64,000 bases of DNA from NCBI RefSeq assembly GCF_900110875.1, contig NZ_FOFM01000003.1, positions 1-64,000 of the forward strand, in the 5' to 3' direction. This document shows positions 27,496 through 35,375 of the stretch, in pieces (the first letter of the stretch is position 1; each line of letters begins with the position of its first letter). This DNA comes from Pseudovibrio axinellae. Its GTDB lineage: Bacteria > Pseudomonadota > Alphaproteobacteria > Rhizobiales > Stappiaceae. The notes under the pieces were generated by a model. It was not told the origin of the DNA and did no database searches. It saw nothing but the letters and a program-made list of their open reading frames with translations. The position numbers and the translations under genes are program-made.

Positions 27496-28173
27496 TTAAT
27501 CTTCAAAAAATGTAGCGTTCCGCCCGCCGACGACAATGTCGAAACGGTATCCATGATGCACGTCGATATGGGGCGTTTCATAAACCTGCCCGACGTTGCG
27601 CTCAAAAGCATCACCCATCAAGGTCGCCATGGGGTCGGTCGCGTTGTTTTCTTCACCTGGAAAGTACATCTGGGTAATCAAGCGAGATGATCCCCCACTC
27701 AGCGAGATATGGATGTGCTTTGGTCGGTAGCGGCCAATGTCCGGGCGGGCAAGGTAGGCACCGGGGCTGATGGTCCAGAAAGTATACCTTCCCTCGTCAT
27801 CGGTAGTCACACGCCCCAACCCGAGGAAATTTGGATCCAGCTGAATGCCGGAGTGATCCTCAATATGGGTATAGCGACCAAACATGTTGGCGTTCCATAT
27901 TTCCAAAAGCGCATGGCGCACAGGCTGCCCGGTTTGCGTACAAACCCGGCCAGACACTTCAATAGGCGTGCCTTGTGCTCGTGGTGCACCCGGCGCGATC
28001 CGTGTCAGGTCGTTTTCGCCTTGGCGTGTTACTGCCTGCTGCGGGATATAAGGCACAAAGCTTTCACGCGCAGCTTGCGGGATCAAACGCAGGCGTTTGC
28101 GTGGGGTTCTTTGGTCAGAGGTGTTATCAGTTGGGCCAACTTCCAACAGCCTGCCTTGTAATGTCATAGTCAT
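27496..28173 (-). CDS. pcaH: intradiol dioxygenase, protocatechuate 3,4-dioxygenase beta-like
   Basis: A 225-residue Fe(III) dioxygenase subunit of the PcaH type, which cleaves a catechol-type ring between the hydroxyls. All four iron ligands are present: Tyr101 (GRYTHIEDH), Tyr140 (SPGAY), His153 and His155 (RPKHIHIS). Their spacing of 39, 13 and 2 residues matches Pseudomonas PcaH Tyr108, Tyr147, His160 and His162. It follows its alpha-like partner by 15 nt; in classic pca operons the order is beta then alpha, so the order here is reversed. The nearby BKACE, aminotransferase and amine-dehydrogenase-like genes suggest a ring substrate other than, or in addition to, protocatechuate. Confidence 0.8.
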   Translation of the reverse strand: MTMTLQGRLLEVGPTDNTSDQRTPRKRLRLIPQAARESFVPYIPQQAVTRQGENDLTRIAPGAPRAQGTPIEVSGRVCTQTGQPVRHALLEIWNANMFGRYTHIEDHSGIQLDPNFLGLGRVTTDDEGRYTFWTISPGAYLARPDIGRYRPKHIHISLSGGSSRLITQMYFPGEENNATDPMATLMGDAFERNVGQVYETPHIDVHHGYRFDIVVGGRNATFFED

Positions 28174-28188
28174 AAGCTCTCACTCCCC

Positions 28189-28794
28189 TTAGCTCACCAG
28201 GTCGTCAAAAAACGGGGTTTCTTGATCGCCTGCCATGATAATATCGAGCAGGTATACCTCTGCCCCATCCGCCGTGCGGCCATCATGACGGGCAATCAGC
28301 TTCGGCTTGTCTTCCTCAGAAAGGGACGAAAGCAGGGAGTCTGTATCGTTGCCTTCAGCATCTTCAAAAAAGACCTGCGTGACCACGCGGTTAATACCGT
28401 CAGAAAAGATCGTGAGTGTTATGTTCGGTGCTCGGCCCTTTGAAGAACCCGGGAAAATGGTACGGAACGAGTACTCACCAGCTTTTGAGCGCAAACGCCC
28501 GTAACCATTAAACCACGGATCGAGATCCGGGTTATCTGCGTGGGCGGGCGTGCGGTAAACACCTTTGGCGTTGGCCTGCCAAAATTCCATGACAACACCG
28601 TTCGCCAAGTCGCCATGACGATCAAGAACACGCCCGCGCAAGATGATGTGCTTCCCCTCAGGCGCAACAATGAGGCCGGGGTGAATGCTGGTCAGGTCCT
28701 CCAGACGCTCATCACGAAAATAGATAGGAAAGTAGGGACCAACCGTGTCCTCATTGGTTGGAAAGAGCATATTTTGTTTGTCATTCGCTGACAT
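28189..28794 (-). CDS. pcaG: intradiol dioxygenase, protocatechuate 3,4-dioxygenase alpha-like
   Basis: A 201-residue protein of the PcaG type. It has the intradiol beta-sandwich (TVGPYFPIYF; WFNGYGRLRSKAGEYSF; RAPNITLTIFSDG) but lacks the iron ligands: the two His positions read Asn and Thr in NITL. It is therefore the non-catalytic alpha subunit that shapes the PcaH active site. The start at 28794 has a well-placed CGGAGGA; a frame extension to 28869 has none. It is the first gene of a two-gene operon divergent from an IclR regulator. Confidence 0.8.
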   Translation of the reverse strand: MSANDKQNMLFPTNEDTVGPYFPIYFRDERLEDLTSIHPGLIVAPEGKHIILRGRVLDRHGDLANGVVMEFWQANAKGVYRTPAHADNPDLDPWFNGYGRLRSKAGEYSFRTIFPGSSKGRAPNITLTIFSDGINRVVTQVFFEDAEGNDTDSLLSSLSEEDKPKLIARHDGRTADGAEVYLLDIIMAGDQETPFFDDLVS

Positions 28795-28820
28795 TAAAAT
28801 TCCTCCGTTGCATTTAATTT

Positions 28821-28836
28821 GTTTTGTATATAAAAC
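28821..28836. promoter_or_regulatory. candidate IclR operator in the pcaG-iclR intergenic region
   Basis: GTTTTGTATATAAAAC is a near-perfect 16-bp palindrome (two central mismatched positions). Its half GTTTTGTATAT recurs inside a larger palindrome at 32031-32061, between the aminotransferase and CoA-transferase operons. The neighbouring IclR protein is the obvious candidate to bind both. Confidence 0.55.
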
Positions 28837-28970
28837 GATCTCAGCGTATTTGCGTTTAGCCCGATTCAATTAAACTGCTTTAACTAACTGTTTTCGTAGA
28901 TATTTTGATCCAAAAGACAGAACCCAGTTTTCGGAAGTATGTTCACCAAAAGTGAGAAGGTTCCAACCAA

Positions 28971-29762
28971 ATGGCCCAATCTCCCAACCATGCTGTCTAT
29001 TTTGTACCCGGACTGCATCGCGGACTTCGTGTCCTTGAGATCCTGGCGGCTGCGCACGAACCTATGTCGCTGAGTGATATTGCCCGCGCGCTTGAGATCA
29101 GCCGGTCCTCTGCATTCCGCCTTGTTTACACTCTGCGCGAGATGGAGTTTATCAAGGATGCTGAGCTGAAGAATACGTACACGCTGGGCGCACGGGTATT
29201 GAACCTTGGTTTCGCTTATCTCAATCAGCAACCGATCACGTCTATCGCACGCCCCCATCTGGCGGCTCTGCGTGATGAAGTTGGTATCAGCGCCCACCTG
29301 TCCGTGTTGGAAGGGCAAGATGTGCTTTACCTGGGCTCGCATCAGGCGCGCACTGGCTTTGTCAGCAACATGGTGACCGGCACCCGGCAACGCGCCTATG
29401 CCTCTGCGATTGGGTGGTGCCTCTTGGGCGACATGGGTGAAGAAGACATCAAGGCCTTCTGTGAAGGGCAGGCGCTGGATCCGGTCACAGAGCATACGCC
29501 AGCAACCTGGCAAGTGCTGTATGAACGCGTGAAAACCGCGAAGGAAACCGGCTACATTATTTCTCGCGGTTTCCGTGATCCAGGTGGGTCCAGTGTGGCA
29601 GTGCCAGTCAAAGACAACACCAATGCGATTGTCGCGTGCGTTAATATTTCTGGTCCTGACAGCGGTTTCGACTTTGACCGCATTGACAGCTTTTACCTTC
29701 CAGCAGTCCAGAACGCTGCTCTGCAAATCTCGCGAGAGCTGGGATATGGTGGCCAGAAATAA
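28971..29762 (+). CDS. IclR-family transcriptional regulator
   Basis: A 263-residue regulator with an N-terminal winged helix (SLSDIARALEISRSSAFRL, residues about 36-55). Its C-terminal IclR effector domain includes HLSVLEGQDVLYLG, YASAIGWCLLG and GYIISRGFRDPGGSSVAVPV. IclR proteins such as PcaU, PcaR and PobR control aromatic catabolism by sensing a pathway compound. It is divergent from the dioxygenase genes, and a shared operator motif links it to the other operons of this region. It ends 15 nt before the BKACE gene, which faces it. Confidence 0.88.
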   Translation: MAQSPNHAVYFVPGLHRGLRVLEILAAAHEPMSLSDIARALEISRSSAFRLVYTLREMEFIKDAELKNTYTLGARVLNLGFAYLNQQPITSIARPHLAALRDEVGISAHLSVLEGQDVLYLGSHQARTGFVSNMVTGTRQRAYASAIGWCLLGDMGEEDIKAFCEGQALDPVTEHTPATWQVLYERVKTAKETGYIISRGFRDPGGSSVAVPVKDNTNAIVACVNISGPDSGFDFDRIDSFYLPAVQNAALQISRELGYGGQK

Positions 29763-29777
29763 CAACATACCGCTGCC

Positions 29778-30656
29778 TTACCCGATCTCAAGAATAGTGC
29801 GCGCTTCATTTGGAGTAGCGATCGCGCCCCCAAGGCTGTCGACGATGGACACGGCCTTTTCGACCAGTTGAGCGTTGGAGCTGCAAAGCTCTCCATCGCG
29901 GATCTGAACCGTGTCTTCCATGCCAATACGCACGTGACCGCCTAACAGGAACGACTGCGCAAGCATGGGGAATGCCATACGGCCAATGCCAAACGCTGAC
30001 CAAACTGCTCCCTCTGGCAGCTGACTGACAAGATAGGCCATAGTCTGCGGGTTTGCGACTGCACCAAAGCGTACGCCAAGAACCAGCTGCATCATCAAGC
30101 GGCCTTTCAAAAAACCCTTTTTTAGAAAGTGTTTGACCATGTGCAGGTCCCCGCTGTCGAAGATCTCTATTTCTGGCTTCACGTGTGCAGCGTAAATTCG
30201 CTCTGCCATCACTTCAAGGTTTTGCGGAGTATTTATGACACTGGCCTGACCAGACCACATGGTGTTGAAGTCCAGTGTGCATACTTCAGGCCTCAGCCGC
30301 TCCACATGAGCAACGCGCGCTTCCGGGCGGCAAAGGGTCGATCCCTCCGCTGCTACTTGCGGGTTTTGTGTTGAGGGAACAAAGCGGCCGCCTTCTCCGG
30401 TGGTCAGGTTGAGGATGACATTTTCGTTGACCGTGCGAATGCGGTCCACGAGCTCCTCATACAGGTCCATTCGCATGGAACCCTTACCCGACTTGGGGTC
30501 ACGTACATGTAAATGCACGATGGATGCGCCAGCCTTTGCAGCATCCAGTGCAGCACATGCAATCTGCTCTGGGGTGATGGGCAGGTTGGGGTTTTGGTCA
30601 AGGCGTGTCAGGTTTCCCGTGACAGCAGCGGTGAGAATTGTCTTGCCTTCATTCAT
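29778..30656 (-). CDS. beta-keto acid cleavage enzyme (BKACE, DUF849)
   Basis: A 292-residue protein of the BKACE family, which condenses a beta-keto acid with acetyl-CoA and splits it into acetoacetate and a new CoA thioester. The zinc-binding HLHVRDP is at about residues 47-53, and the family patterns NLTTGEGGRF and the C-terminal GLEDT-like RIGMEDTV are visible. Substrates of known members vary (3-keto-5-aminohexanoate, dehydrocarnitine and other beta-keto acids), so this one cannot be fixed from sequence. Its start overlaps the aminotransferase stop by 4 nt. Confidence 0.85.
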   Translation of the reverse strand: MNEGKTILTAAVTGNLTRLDQNPNLPITPEQIACAALDAAKAGASIVHLHVRDPKSGKGSMRMDLYEELVDRIRTVNENVILNLTTGEGGRFVPSTQNPQVAAEGSTLCRPEARVAHVERLRPEVCTLDFNTMWSGQASVINTPQNLEVMAERIYAAHVKPEIEIFDSGDLHMVKHFLKKGFLKGRLMMQLVLGVRFGAVANPQTMAYLVSQLPEGAVWSAFGIGRMAFPMLAQSFLLGGHVRIGMEDTVQIRDGELCSSNAQLVEKAVSIVDSLGGAIATPNEARTILEIG

Positions 30657-31999
30657 GTCAAAGCCCCCAGTTTTCCAAGTTCCATTTCAATGACATCGCC
30701 AGTCATGCGAACGATCTCGTCAATCTCTTCGGGGGGAGAGGTATAGCTTGGTGCCAGCAACACGTGGTCCCCACTGGTTCCATCAGCGCAGCCTTGGGCA
30801 GGGTAGAGCATCAGCCCGGCATCCATTGCAGACCTCTGAATTTTGGGCGCAAGACCAAGGGAAGCTGCAAACGGCTCTTTGGTTGCCCGCTTTTTCACAA
30901 GCTCAACACTCCAGAACAGACCGCGTCCGCGGATGTTGCCCACATTTGGGTGGTCCTCAAGGCGAGCCATGAGAGAGAGCTCGAGCTGTTCGCCGCGAGC
31001 ACGCACATTTGCGAGCAATTTGTTTTGTTCAATATAGGTCAGGACAGCAAGGGACCCTGCGGTTGTAATGGCATGAGACATATAGGTATGACCATTCCAG
31101 AGGCGTCCACTGTTCATGGCGATCTTATCGATGACATTTTGGGCTGCAAGTACGGCTGCAATGGGTTGGTATCCCGCACCAAGACCTTTCGCCATGGTGG
31201 TTATATCAGCGTGGATACCTTCTTGCTCCAGTGCGAAGTAAGTGCCGGTACGACCCATTCCGCACATGACTTCATCAGCGATATATAGAACCCCGTGCGC
31301 ATTGCAGATTTCGCGAATACGCTTGAAGTACCCCTTTGGCGCAGGTTGAGTGCCAAGGGAGGCACCCACAACGGGCTCCGCAACAAAGGCAGCAACGTTT
31401 TGGGGGCCAAGCTCAAGGATTTTGTCTTCCAACAGGTTCGCCATGCGAAGCGAGAACTGCGCCTCAGTTTCTCCCTCCTTCTGCATGCGATAGGCATAGG
31501 GAGTATCAATATGCTGAACATCCATCAAGAGCGGCGCAAATGGGGCTCTGCGTCCCGCATGCCCGCCGACAGCAAGAGCGCCTAGGGTGTTACCGTGATA
31601 ACTGGGCGCGCGCGCGATGACTTGCGTGCGGCTAGGCTCATCATTTTCCAGGTGATACTGACGGGCAAGCTTGAGTGCGGCCTCCATAGCTTCTGAGCCG
31701 CTGCCTAGGTACATAACGCGGCCTTCGCCTGTACCAGCCGGTGCTTTACTGACAAGGAAATCAGCTAGTTGCTCTGCAGGTTCATTGGTAAAGCTGCCTG
31801 TATGGGCAAAGGCGAGGCGATCAATCTGGCGCTTTAGCGCTTCGCGTACAAAAGCGTTGTCATGTCCCAAACAAGACACAGCAGCACCGCCGCAGGCATC
31901 TAAAAACCGATTCCCATTTTCATCAATCAGCGTATTGCCTTGTCCCCCAACTGCAACAGGGAGAGGGGTTGTCAGGTCTCTGTGTAGGATATGGCTCAT
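30653..31999 (-). CDS. class III PLP-dependent aminotransferase
   Basis: A 448-residue omega-amino acid/amine transaminase type enzyme. It has the phosphate-binding GSGSEAMEAALKLARQ, the PLP-aspartate segment VLYIADEVMCGMGRTG, and the Schiff-base lysine in TTMAKGLGAGYQPI. It transfers an amino group from an amine or non-alpha amino acid to a keto acid. It leads the two-gene operon with the BKACE enzyme, which suggests it turns an amino acid intermediate into the beta-keto acid that BKACE cleaves. It is divergent from the CoA-transferase operon across a 31-bp palindrome. Confidence 0.88.
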   Translation of the reverse strand: MSHILHRDLTTPLPVAVGGQGNTLIDENGNRFLDACGGAAVSCLGHDNAFVREALKRQIDRLAFAHTGSFTNEPAEQLADFLVSKAPAGTGEGRVMYLGSGSEAMEAALKLARQYHLENDEPSRTQVIARAPSYHGNTLGALAVGGHAGRRAPFAPLLMDVQHIDTPYAYRMQKEGETEAQFSLRMANLLEDKILELGPQNVAAFVAEPVVGASLGTQPAPKGYFKRIREICNAHGVLYIADEVMCGMGRTGTYFALEQEGIHADITTMAKGLGAGYQPIAAVLAAQNVIDKIAMNSGRLWNGHTYMSHAITTAGSLAVLTYIEQNKLLANVRARGEQLELSLMARLEDHPNVGNIRGRGLFWSVELVKKRATKEPFAASLGLAPKIQRSAMDAGLMLYPAQGCADGTSGDHVLLAPSYTSPPEEIDEIVRMTGDVIEMELGKLGALT

Positions 32000-32030
32000 A
32001 GTTCGCCGCCTTGATACTGCGCTTACTTGA

Positions 32031-32061
32031 CTAATATATCAAACAGTGTTTTGTATATTAG
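32031..32061. promoter_or_regulatory. 31-bp palindrome, candidate common operator
   Basis: The arms CTAATATATCAAAC (32031-32044) and GTTTTGTATATTAG (32048-32061) are complementary at 12 of 14 positions around AGT. It lies 32 nt from the aminotransferase start and 59 nt from the CoA-transferase start, so one bound protein could control both directions. It contains GTTTTGTATAT, also found at the iclR-pcaG site. Confidence 0.65.
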
Positions 32062-32119
32062 ACAAACAAGCAGAGATCAAGGCGAATTCGCTTGGACATT
32101 GAAACTATAGAGACCCGCT

Positions 32120-33286
32120 ATGCAATCCGCTTTGGATGACCTGAGAGTTATCGAAATGACCCACGTGTTGGCTGGGCCTTTCTGCGGGTACCAGCTCGCA
32201 TTGCTAGGCGCCGACACCATTAAGATTGAGACCCCGCAAAACCCTGATTGCGCGCGTGGACGCGGCCCGGATGCAGCGCTGAACTCAAAAGGACTAGGCC
32301 TCAACTACCAAGTTCAGGGAGGCAATAAACGCTCTCTTGCTCTCGATATTTTTCAGCCAGAAGGTCGGGAGATCCTCCTACAGCTGCTTTCAACGGCGGA
32401 TGTTTTGATCGAAAATTACTCCACGGGCGTTTTGGATGAGCTGGGGCTCAGTTATGCAATCGTTAGTAAACTGAACCCGCGTTTGGTTTATTGCTCCATG
32501 TCCGGTTATGGCGCGACAGGGGAAAAAGCGGATAAGGGGGCCTATGACAATACCATTCAGGCAACCAGCGGTCTTATCGCTCAAAGTGGCGGAGTAAAAC
32601 CCGGCGTTTCCGTCGTGGATTATGCAGCAGGTTATTCGGCCAGTTTTGCTATTCTGGCAGCGTTACTGCAACGTGTTCGCACAGGCACGGGGACGCATAT
32701 TTCCGCAAGTATGTTGGAAGTGGCAATGACATTGATGGCACCAGAAGCCTCTGCTGCCCTTCACTCCACCAAATGCGCTAAGGTCCGTGAAGCAGGTATC
32801 AGCGCCTATGAGACCTCCGGGGGCCGTATCATGCTTGGTGCGTTTACGCCCAGCCAATATGGCAAGCTGAAACGATGCTTTGACGACAATGGCATCTCCG
32901 CCTGGTTTCTCTCAGATATTCATAACTGGGAGGATATATGGAGCCGTTCTACCCAGATTACTGCCCATCTTGCGCCCATTCTATTGGCCAAAGATGCCCA
33001 GGAGTGGGTGAAACTGTTTCGCCACTATGATGTTCCAGCTGAAGAAATCATCGAGCTGGATGAGGCTGTAAAAGCCACACAGCTTGCACAGCGCGGCTAT
33101 TTTGTGCCCTCACCAGAGGATGAAAACCTTCAGCTTCCCATTGCTCCATTCCAAATGAGTGAAGGAGGGCCGCGTTTACACACAGCGCCGCCGACACTGG
33201 GGCAGCACAGTCATCAGGTCTTGACGGAGCTAGGCCTTGATTCCAGCCGTATTGAGCTGCTGAAAGCGAGTGGTGTTGTGCAATGA
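32120..33286 (+). CDS. CaiB/BaiF family CoA-transferase
   Basis: A 388-residue type III CoA-transferase. Family patterns include VIEMTHVLAGPFCGYQLALLGAD, the GLGLNYQVQGGNKRSLALD region and VLIENYSTGVLDELG. In the segment that holds the catalytic Asp (usually of the form S-x-L-D) this protein reads ISASMLEVAM, with Glu at that place. This may be a tolerated variant. It should activate a carboxylic acid of the local pathway as a CoA thioester. It leads a seven-gene operon and its stop overlaps the next start by 4 nt. Confidence 0.88.
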   Translation: MQSALDDLRVIEMTHVLAGPFCGYQLALLGADTIKIETPQNPDCARGRGPDAALNSKGLGLNYQVQGGNKRSLALDIFQPEGREILLQLLSTADVLIENYSTGVLDELGLSYAIVSKLNPRLVYCSMSGYGATGEKADKGAYDNTIQATSGLIAQSGGVKPGVSVVDYAAGYSASFAILAALLQRVRTGTGTHISASMLEVAMTLMAPEASAALHSTKCAKVREAGISAYETSGGRIMLGAFTPSQYGKLKRCFDDNGISAWFLSDIHNWEDIWSRSTQITAHLAPILLAKDAQEWVKLFRHYDVPAEEIIELDEAVKATQLAQRGYFVPSPEDENLQLPIAPFQMSEGGPRLHTAPPTLGQHSHQVLTELGLDSSRIELLKASGVVQ

Positions 33287-34170
33287 TCGGACCAAAGCAT
33301 GTCCTCACAGCAAGGCCGCGATTTGAACTTCCTAAAGGGCTCAAACACAAGGGCGAACCCTCGAAATGGGCGCAGATGACGCGTCCCGGCATGCAAATGC
33401 ATTCTTTTTTAGAAGGGGCTTTCTTTGATGATGAAGAAAACCTCTGGCTTTGTGATGTGCCATACGGTCGGGTGTTTAAAGTCAGTCCGCTGGGCACATG
33501 GCAGCTGATGCACCACATCGATGGTGAGCTGCACTCTATGCGAATTGCCCCTGATGGGCGGCTTATTGCGGTTGATTATCGCCACGGCTTAATTGAGCTG
33601 ACCAGCTATGACAGATTTACTGTCTTGAGTGCGGGATACGGCTCTGAAGAGTTTCTGGGTCTTTCTGATATGTGCTTCGGGTCTGATGGGACGCTGTGGT
33701 TCACTGATAGTGGCCGCACCAGTTTGAGCGATCCAGCAGGCAGGCTCTTTTGCCTTCCCGTGGGTGGTAGCGTTCAACTGGTCGCTGACTGCGTGCCTTA
33801 TTCCAACGGTGTATGCCTTTCTCCCGATGGAGCGTGGGTTTATGTGGCTGCAACCCGTGCCAATCAAGTGCTCAAGCTTTCCAGCAATCTGCCAAAGACA
33901 GGTAAGCCGATGGTTGGCACCTACCTCCAGCTGTCAGGTGGGTTGGGGCCAGATGGCCTTGCTACCAACGCAAAGGGCTTGCTTGCCGTGGCGCAGGCAC
34001 AGGCCGGGCGCGCTTATATCTTTACTCCGCTGGGCGACCTGCATGCTTTGGTGCACCTGCCAAAGGGATTGTGGACCACTTCAGTGGCGTTTCACCCTCA
34101 AGAGACCAACCGACTTATGATTGTTGACGCCCAGTTCGGCTGCGTCTTCGATGTTCTCCTTCCCGATTAA
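33283..34170 (+). CDS. SMP-30/gluconolactonase-like hydrolase
   Basis: A 295-residue six-bladed propeller protein of the SMP-30 family, which hydrolyses lactones with a bound divalent metal. Seen are the opening EGAFFDDEENLWLCDVPYGRVFK, the mid-chain GSDGTLWFTDSG, and PYSNGVCLSPDGAWVYVAATRAN, whose Asn and the earlier Glu are typical metal ligands. In a ring-cleavage pathway a lactonase could open muconolactone-like products. The ATG overlaps the CoA-transferase stop. Confidence 0.82.
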   Translation: MIGPKHVLTARPRFELPKGLKHKGEPSKWAQMTRPGMQMHSFLEGAFFDDEENLWLCDVPYGRVFKVSPLGTWQLMHHIDGELHSMRIAPDGRLIAVDYRHGLIELTSYDRFTVLSAGYGSEEFLGLSDMCFGSDGTLWFTDSGRTSLSDPAGRLFCLPVGGSVQLVADCVPYSNGVCLSPDGAWVYVAATRANQVLKLSSNLPKTGKPMVGTYLQLSGGLGPDGLATNAKGLLAVAQAQAGRAYIFTPLGDLHALVHLPKGLWTTSVAFHPQETNRLMIVDAQFGCVFDVLLPD

Positions 34171-34182
34171 CGGAGCCAGACT

Positions 34183-35082
34183 ATGAAAAAAGAAGACCTG
34201 CACGGGTATGTTCCCGCCATCGCAACGCCCTTTAACGAGCGTGGTGAGATTATGGAGGATGCCTTTGCGGATCTGTTTGAATTCCTGATCAGCCGTGGAG
34301 CCAGTTCCATATGTATTGCAGGCGATAACGGGGAAAGCTGGGCACTGTCTGCTTTAGAAAGGGGGCGTCTGGTTCGCCTTGCAAAGGACTGCTCCAAAGG
34401 CCGCGTCAATGTGATGGCTGGTATCTCTGCCCCAACAATAGAGGCGTCGGTGGCCTACATCAATGCAGCGGAGGAAAACGGGGCAGATGCTTTGCTTTCA
34501 ATGCCGCAAACCTATGTGCTTAAAGCCACAGATGCAGAATTGATGAACCGTTTTGATCAGGTCAGCGCAGCAACCAAACTGCCATTGGTGCTTTATAACT
34601 CGCCCCGCCGCATGGGCTTTTCTTTGACCGTTGATCAGATTGAGCGCCTTCATAACAGCCACAACATCATCGGTATTAAAGAATCTCAACGTGACTTCTT
34701 CCATCACACCCACCTGCTCGCACGTCTGGGTGAAAAGATCTCCGTTATGACGGGGCCGTGTCATTACATTATGCCTGCCTTTGGTTTGGGGGCGAAAGGC
34801 TTTATCGCCACGGGTCCAGAGTTCACAGACCTCATGCCCTCTCACATGGCAAAAGTTGCAGCTGGAGCACCAGAGCACACGTATCGTCATGCGCATTACC
34901 AGCTTACGGTTTTGTATGAGCTGTTGATGGGGACAGCCACATGGCCCGCATCATTCAAAGCCGCGCTCAATCTGATCGGTCAGCCTGCTGGCGTGCCACG
35001 CGATCCGGTCATGGCTGCAACACCTGCCGACATTGATAGGATTAAACGCAGCTTTGACCAACTGGGGATCAGCTACCTATGA
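34183..35082 (+). CDS. DHDPS/NAL-family aldolase or lyase
   Basis: A 299-residue TIM-barrel enzyme of the dihydrodipicolinate synthase family. The Schiff-base lysine is in IIGIKESQRD and the catalytic Tyr in LVLYNSPRR; GDNGESWALS is the usual substrate loop region. Family members include aldolases and the hydroxyproline-pathway deaminase. Given the adjoining HcnABC-like dehydrogenase, a deaminase or aldolase on a keto acid is possible, but the 4-hydroxyproline epimerase and semialdehyde dehydrogenase of that pathway are missing. It is 12 nt after the lactonase gene and overlaps the next by 4 nt. Confidence 0.85.
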   Translation: MKKEDLHGYVPAIATPFNERGEIMEDAFADLFEFLISRGASSICIAGDNGESWALSALERGRLVRLAKDCSKGRVNVMAGISAPTIEASVAYINAAEENGADALLSMPQTYVLKATDAELMNRFDQVSAATKLPLVLYNSPRRMGFSLTVDQIERLHNSHNIIGIKESQRDFFHHTHLLARLGEKISVMTGPCHYIMPAFGLGAKGFIATGPEFTDLMPSHMAKVAAGAPEHTYRHAHYQLTVLYELLMGTATWPASFKAALNLIGQPAGVPRDPVMAATPADIDRIKRSFDQLGISYL

Positions 35083-35375
35083 TCAGGCTTGTTCCTGACC
35101 AGTCCAGCGCCATTAAACGCTCTGAACAAGTGACTTTTTACTTCGATGGTGAGCCAATGCTCGGCCATGTGGGGGAGAGTGTTGCGGTTGCAGTTCAGCG
35201 CAATGGCCGCCAACGCCTGCGCCAAGCGCCCAATGACGGGGCAGCAAGGGGTATGTTTTGCTGCATGGGCCTTTGTCAGGAATGCACGGTGCGCGTTGAT
35301 GGGCGGGTGGTGGAAAGTTGCCGGACCACAGTGAGCAGCGGCCTCAAGGTCACATCTTTGGATGCTCGCTCATGA
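35079..35375 (+). CDS. [2Fe-2S] subunit of an HcnA/opine-oxidase-type dehydrogenase
   Basis: A 98-residue small subunit with a plant-type [2Fe-2S] fold. The ligands are grouped as MFCCMGLCQECTVRVDG, followed by a Cys in ESCRTT. Such proteins serve as subunit A of HcnABC, opine oxidases and D-hydroxyproline dehydrogenase. It overlaps both neighbours by 4 nt, as expected for subunits made together. Confidence 0.85.
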   Translation: MIRLVPDQSSAIKRSEQVTFYFDGEPMLGHVGESVAVAVQRNGRQRLRQAPNDGAARGMFCCMGLCQECTVRVDGRVVESCRTTVSSGLKVTSLDARS

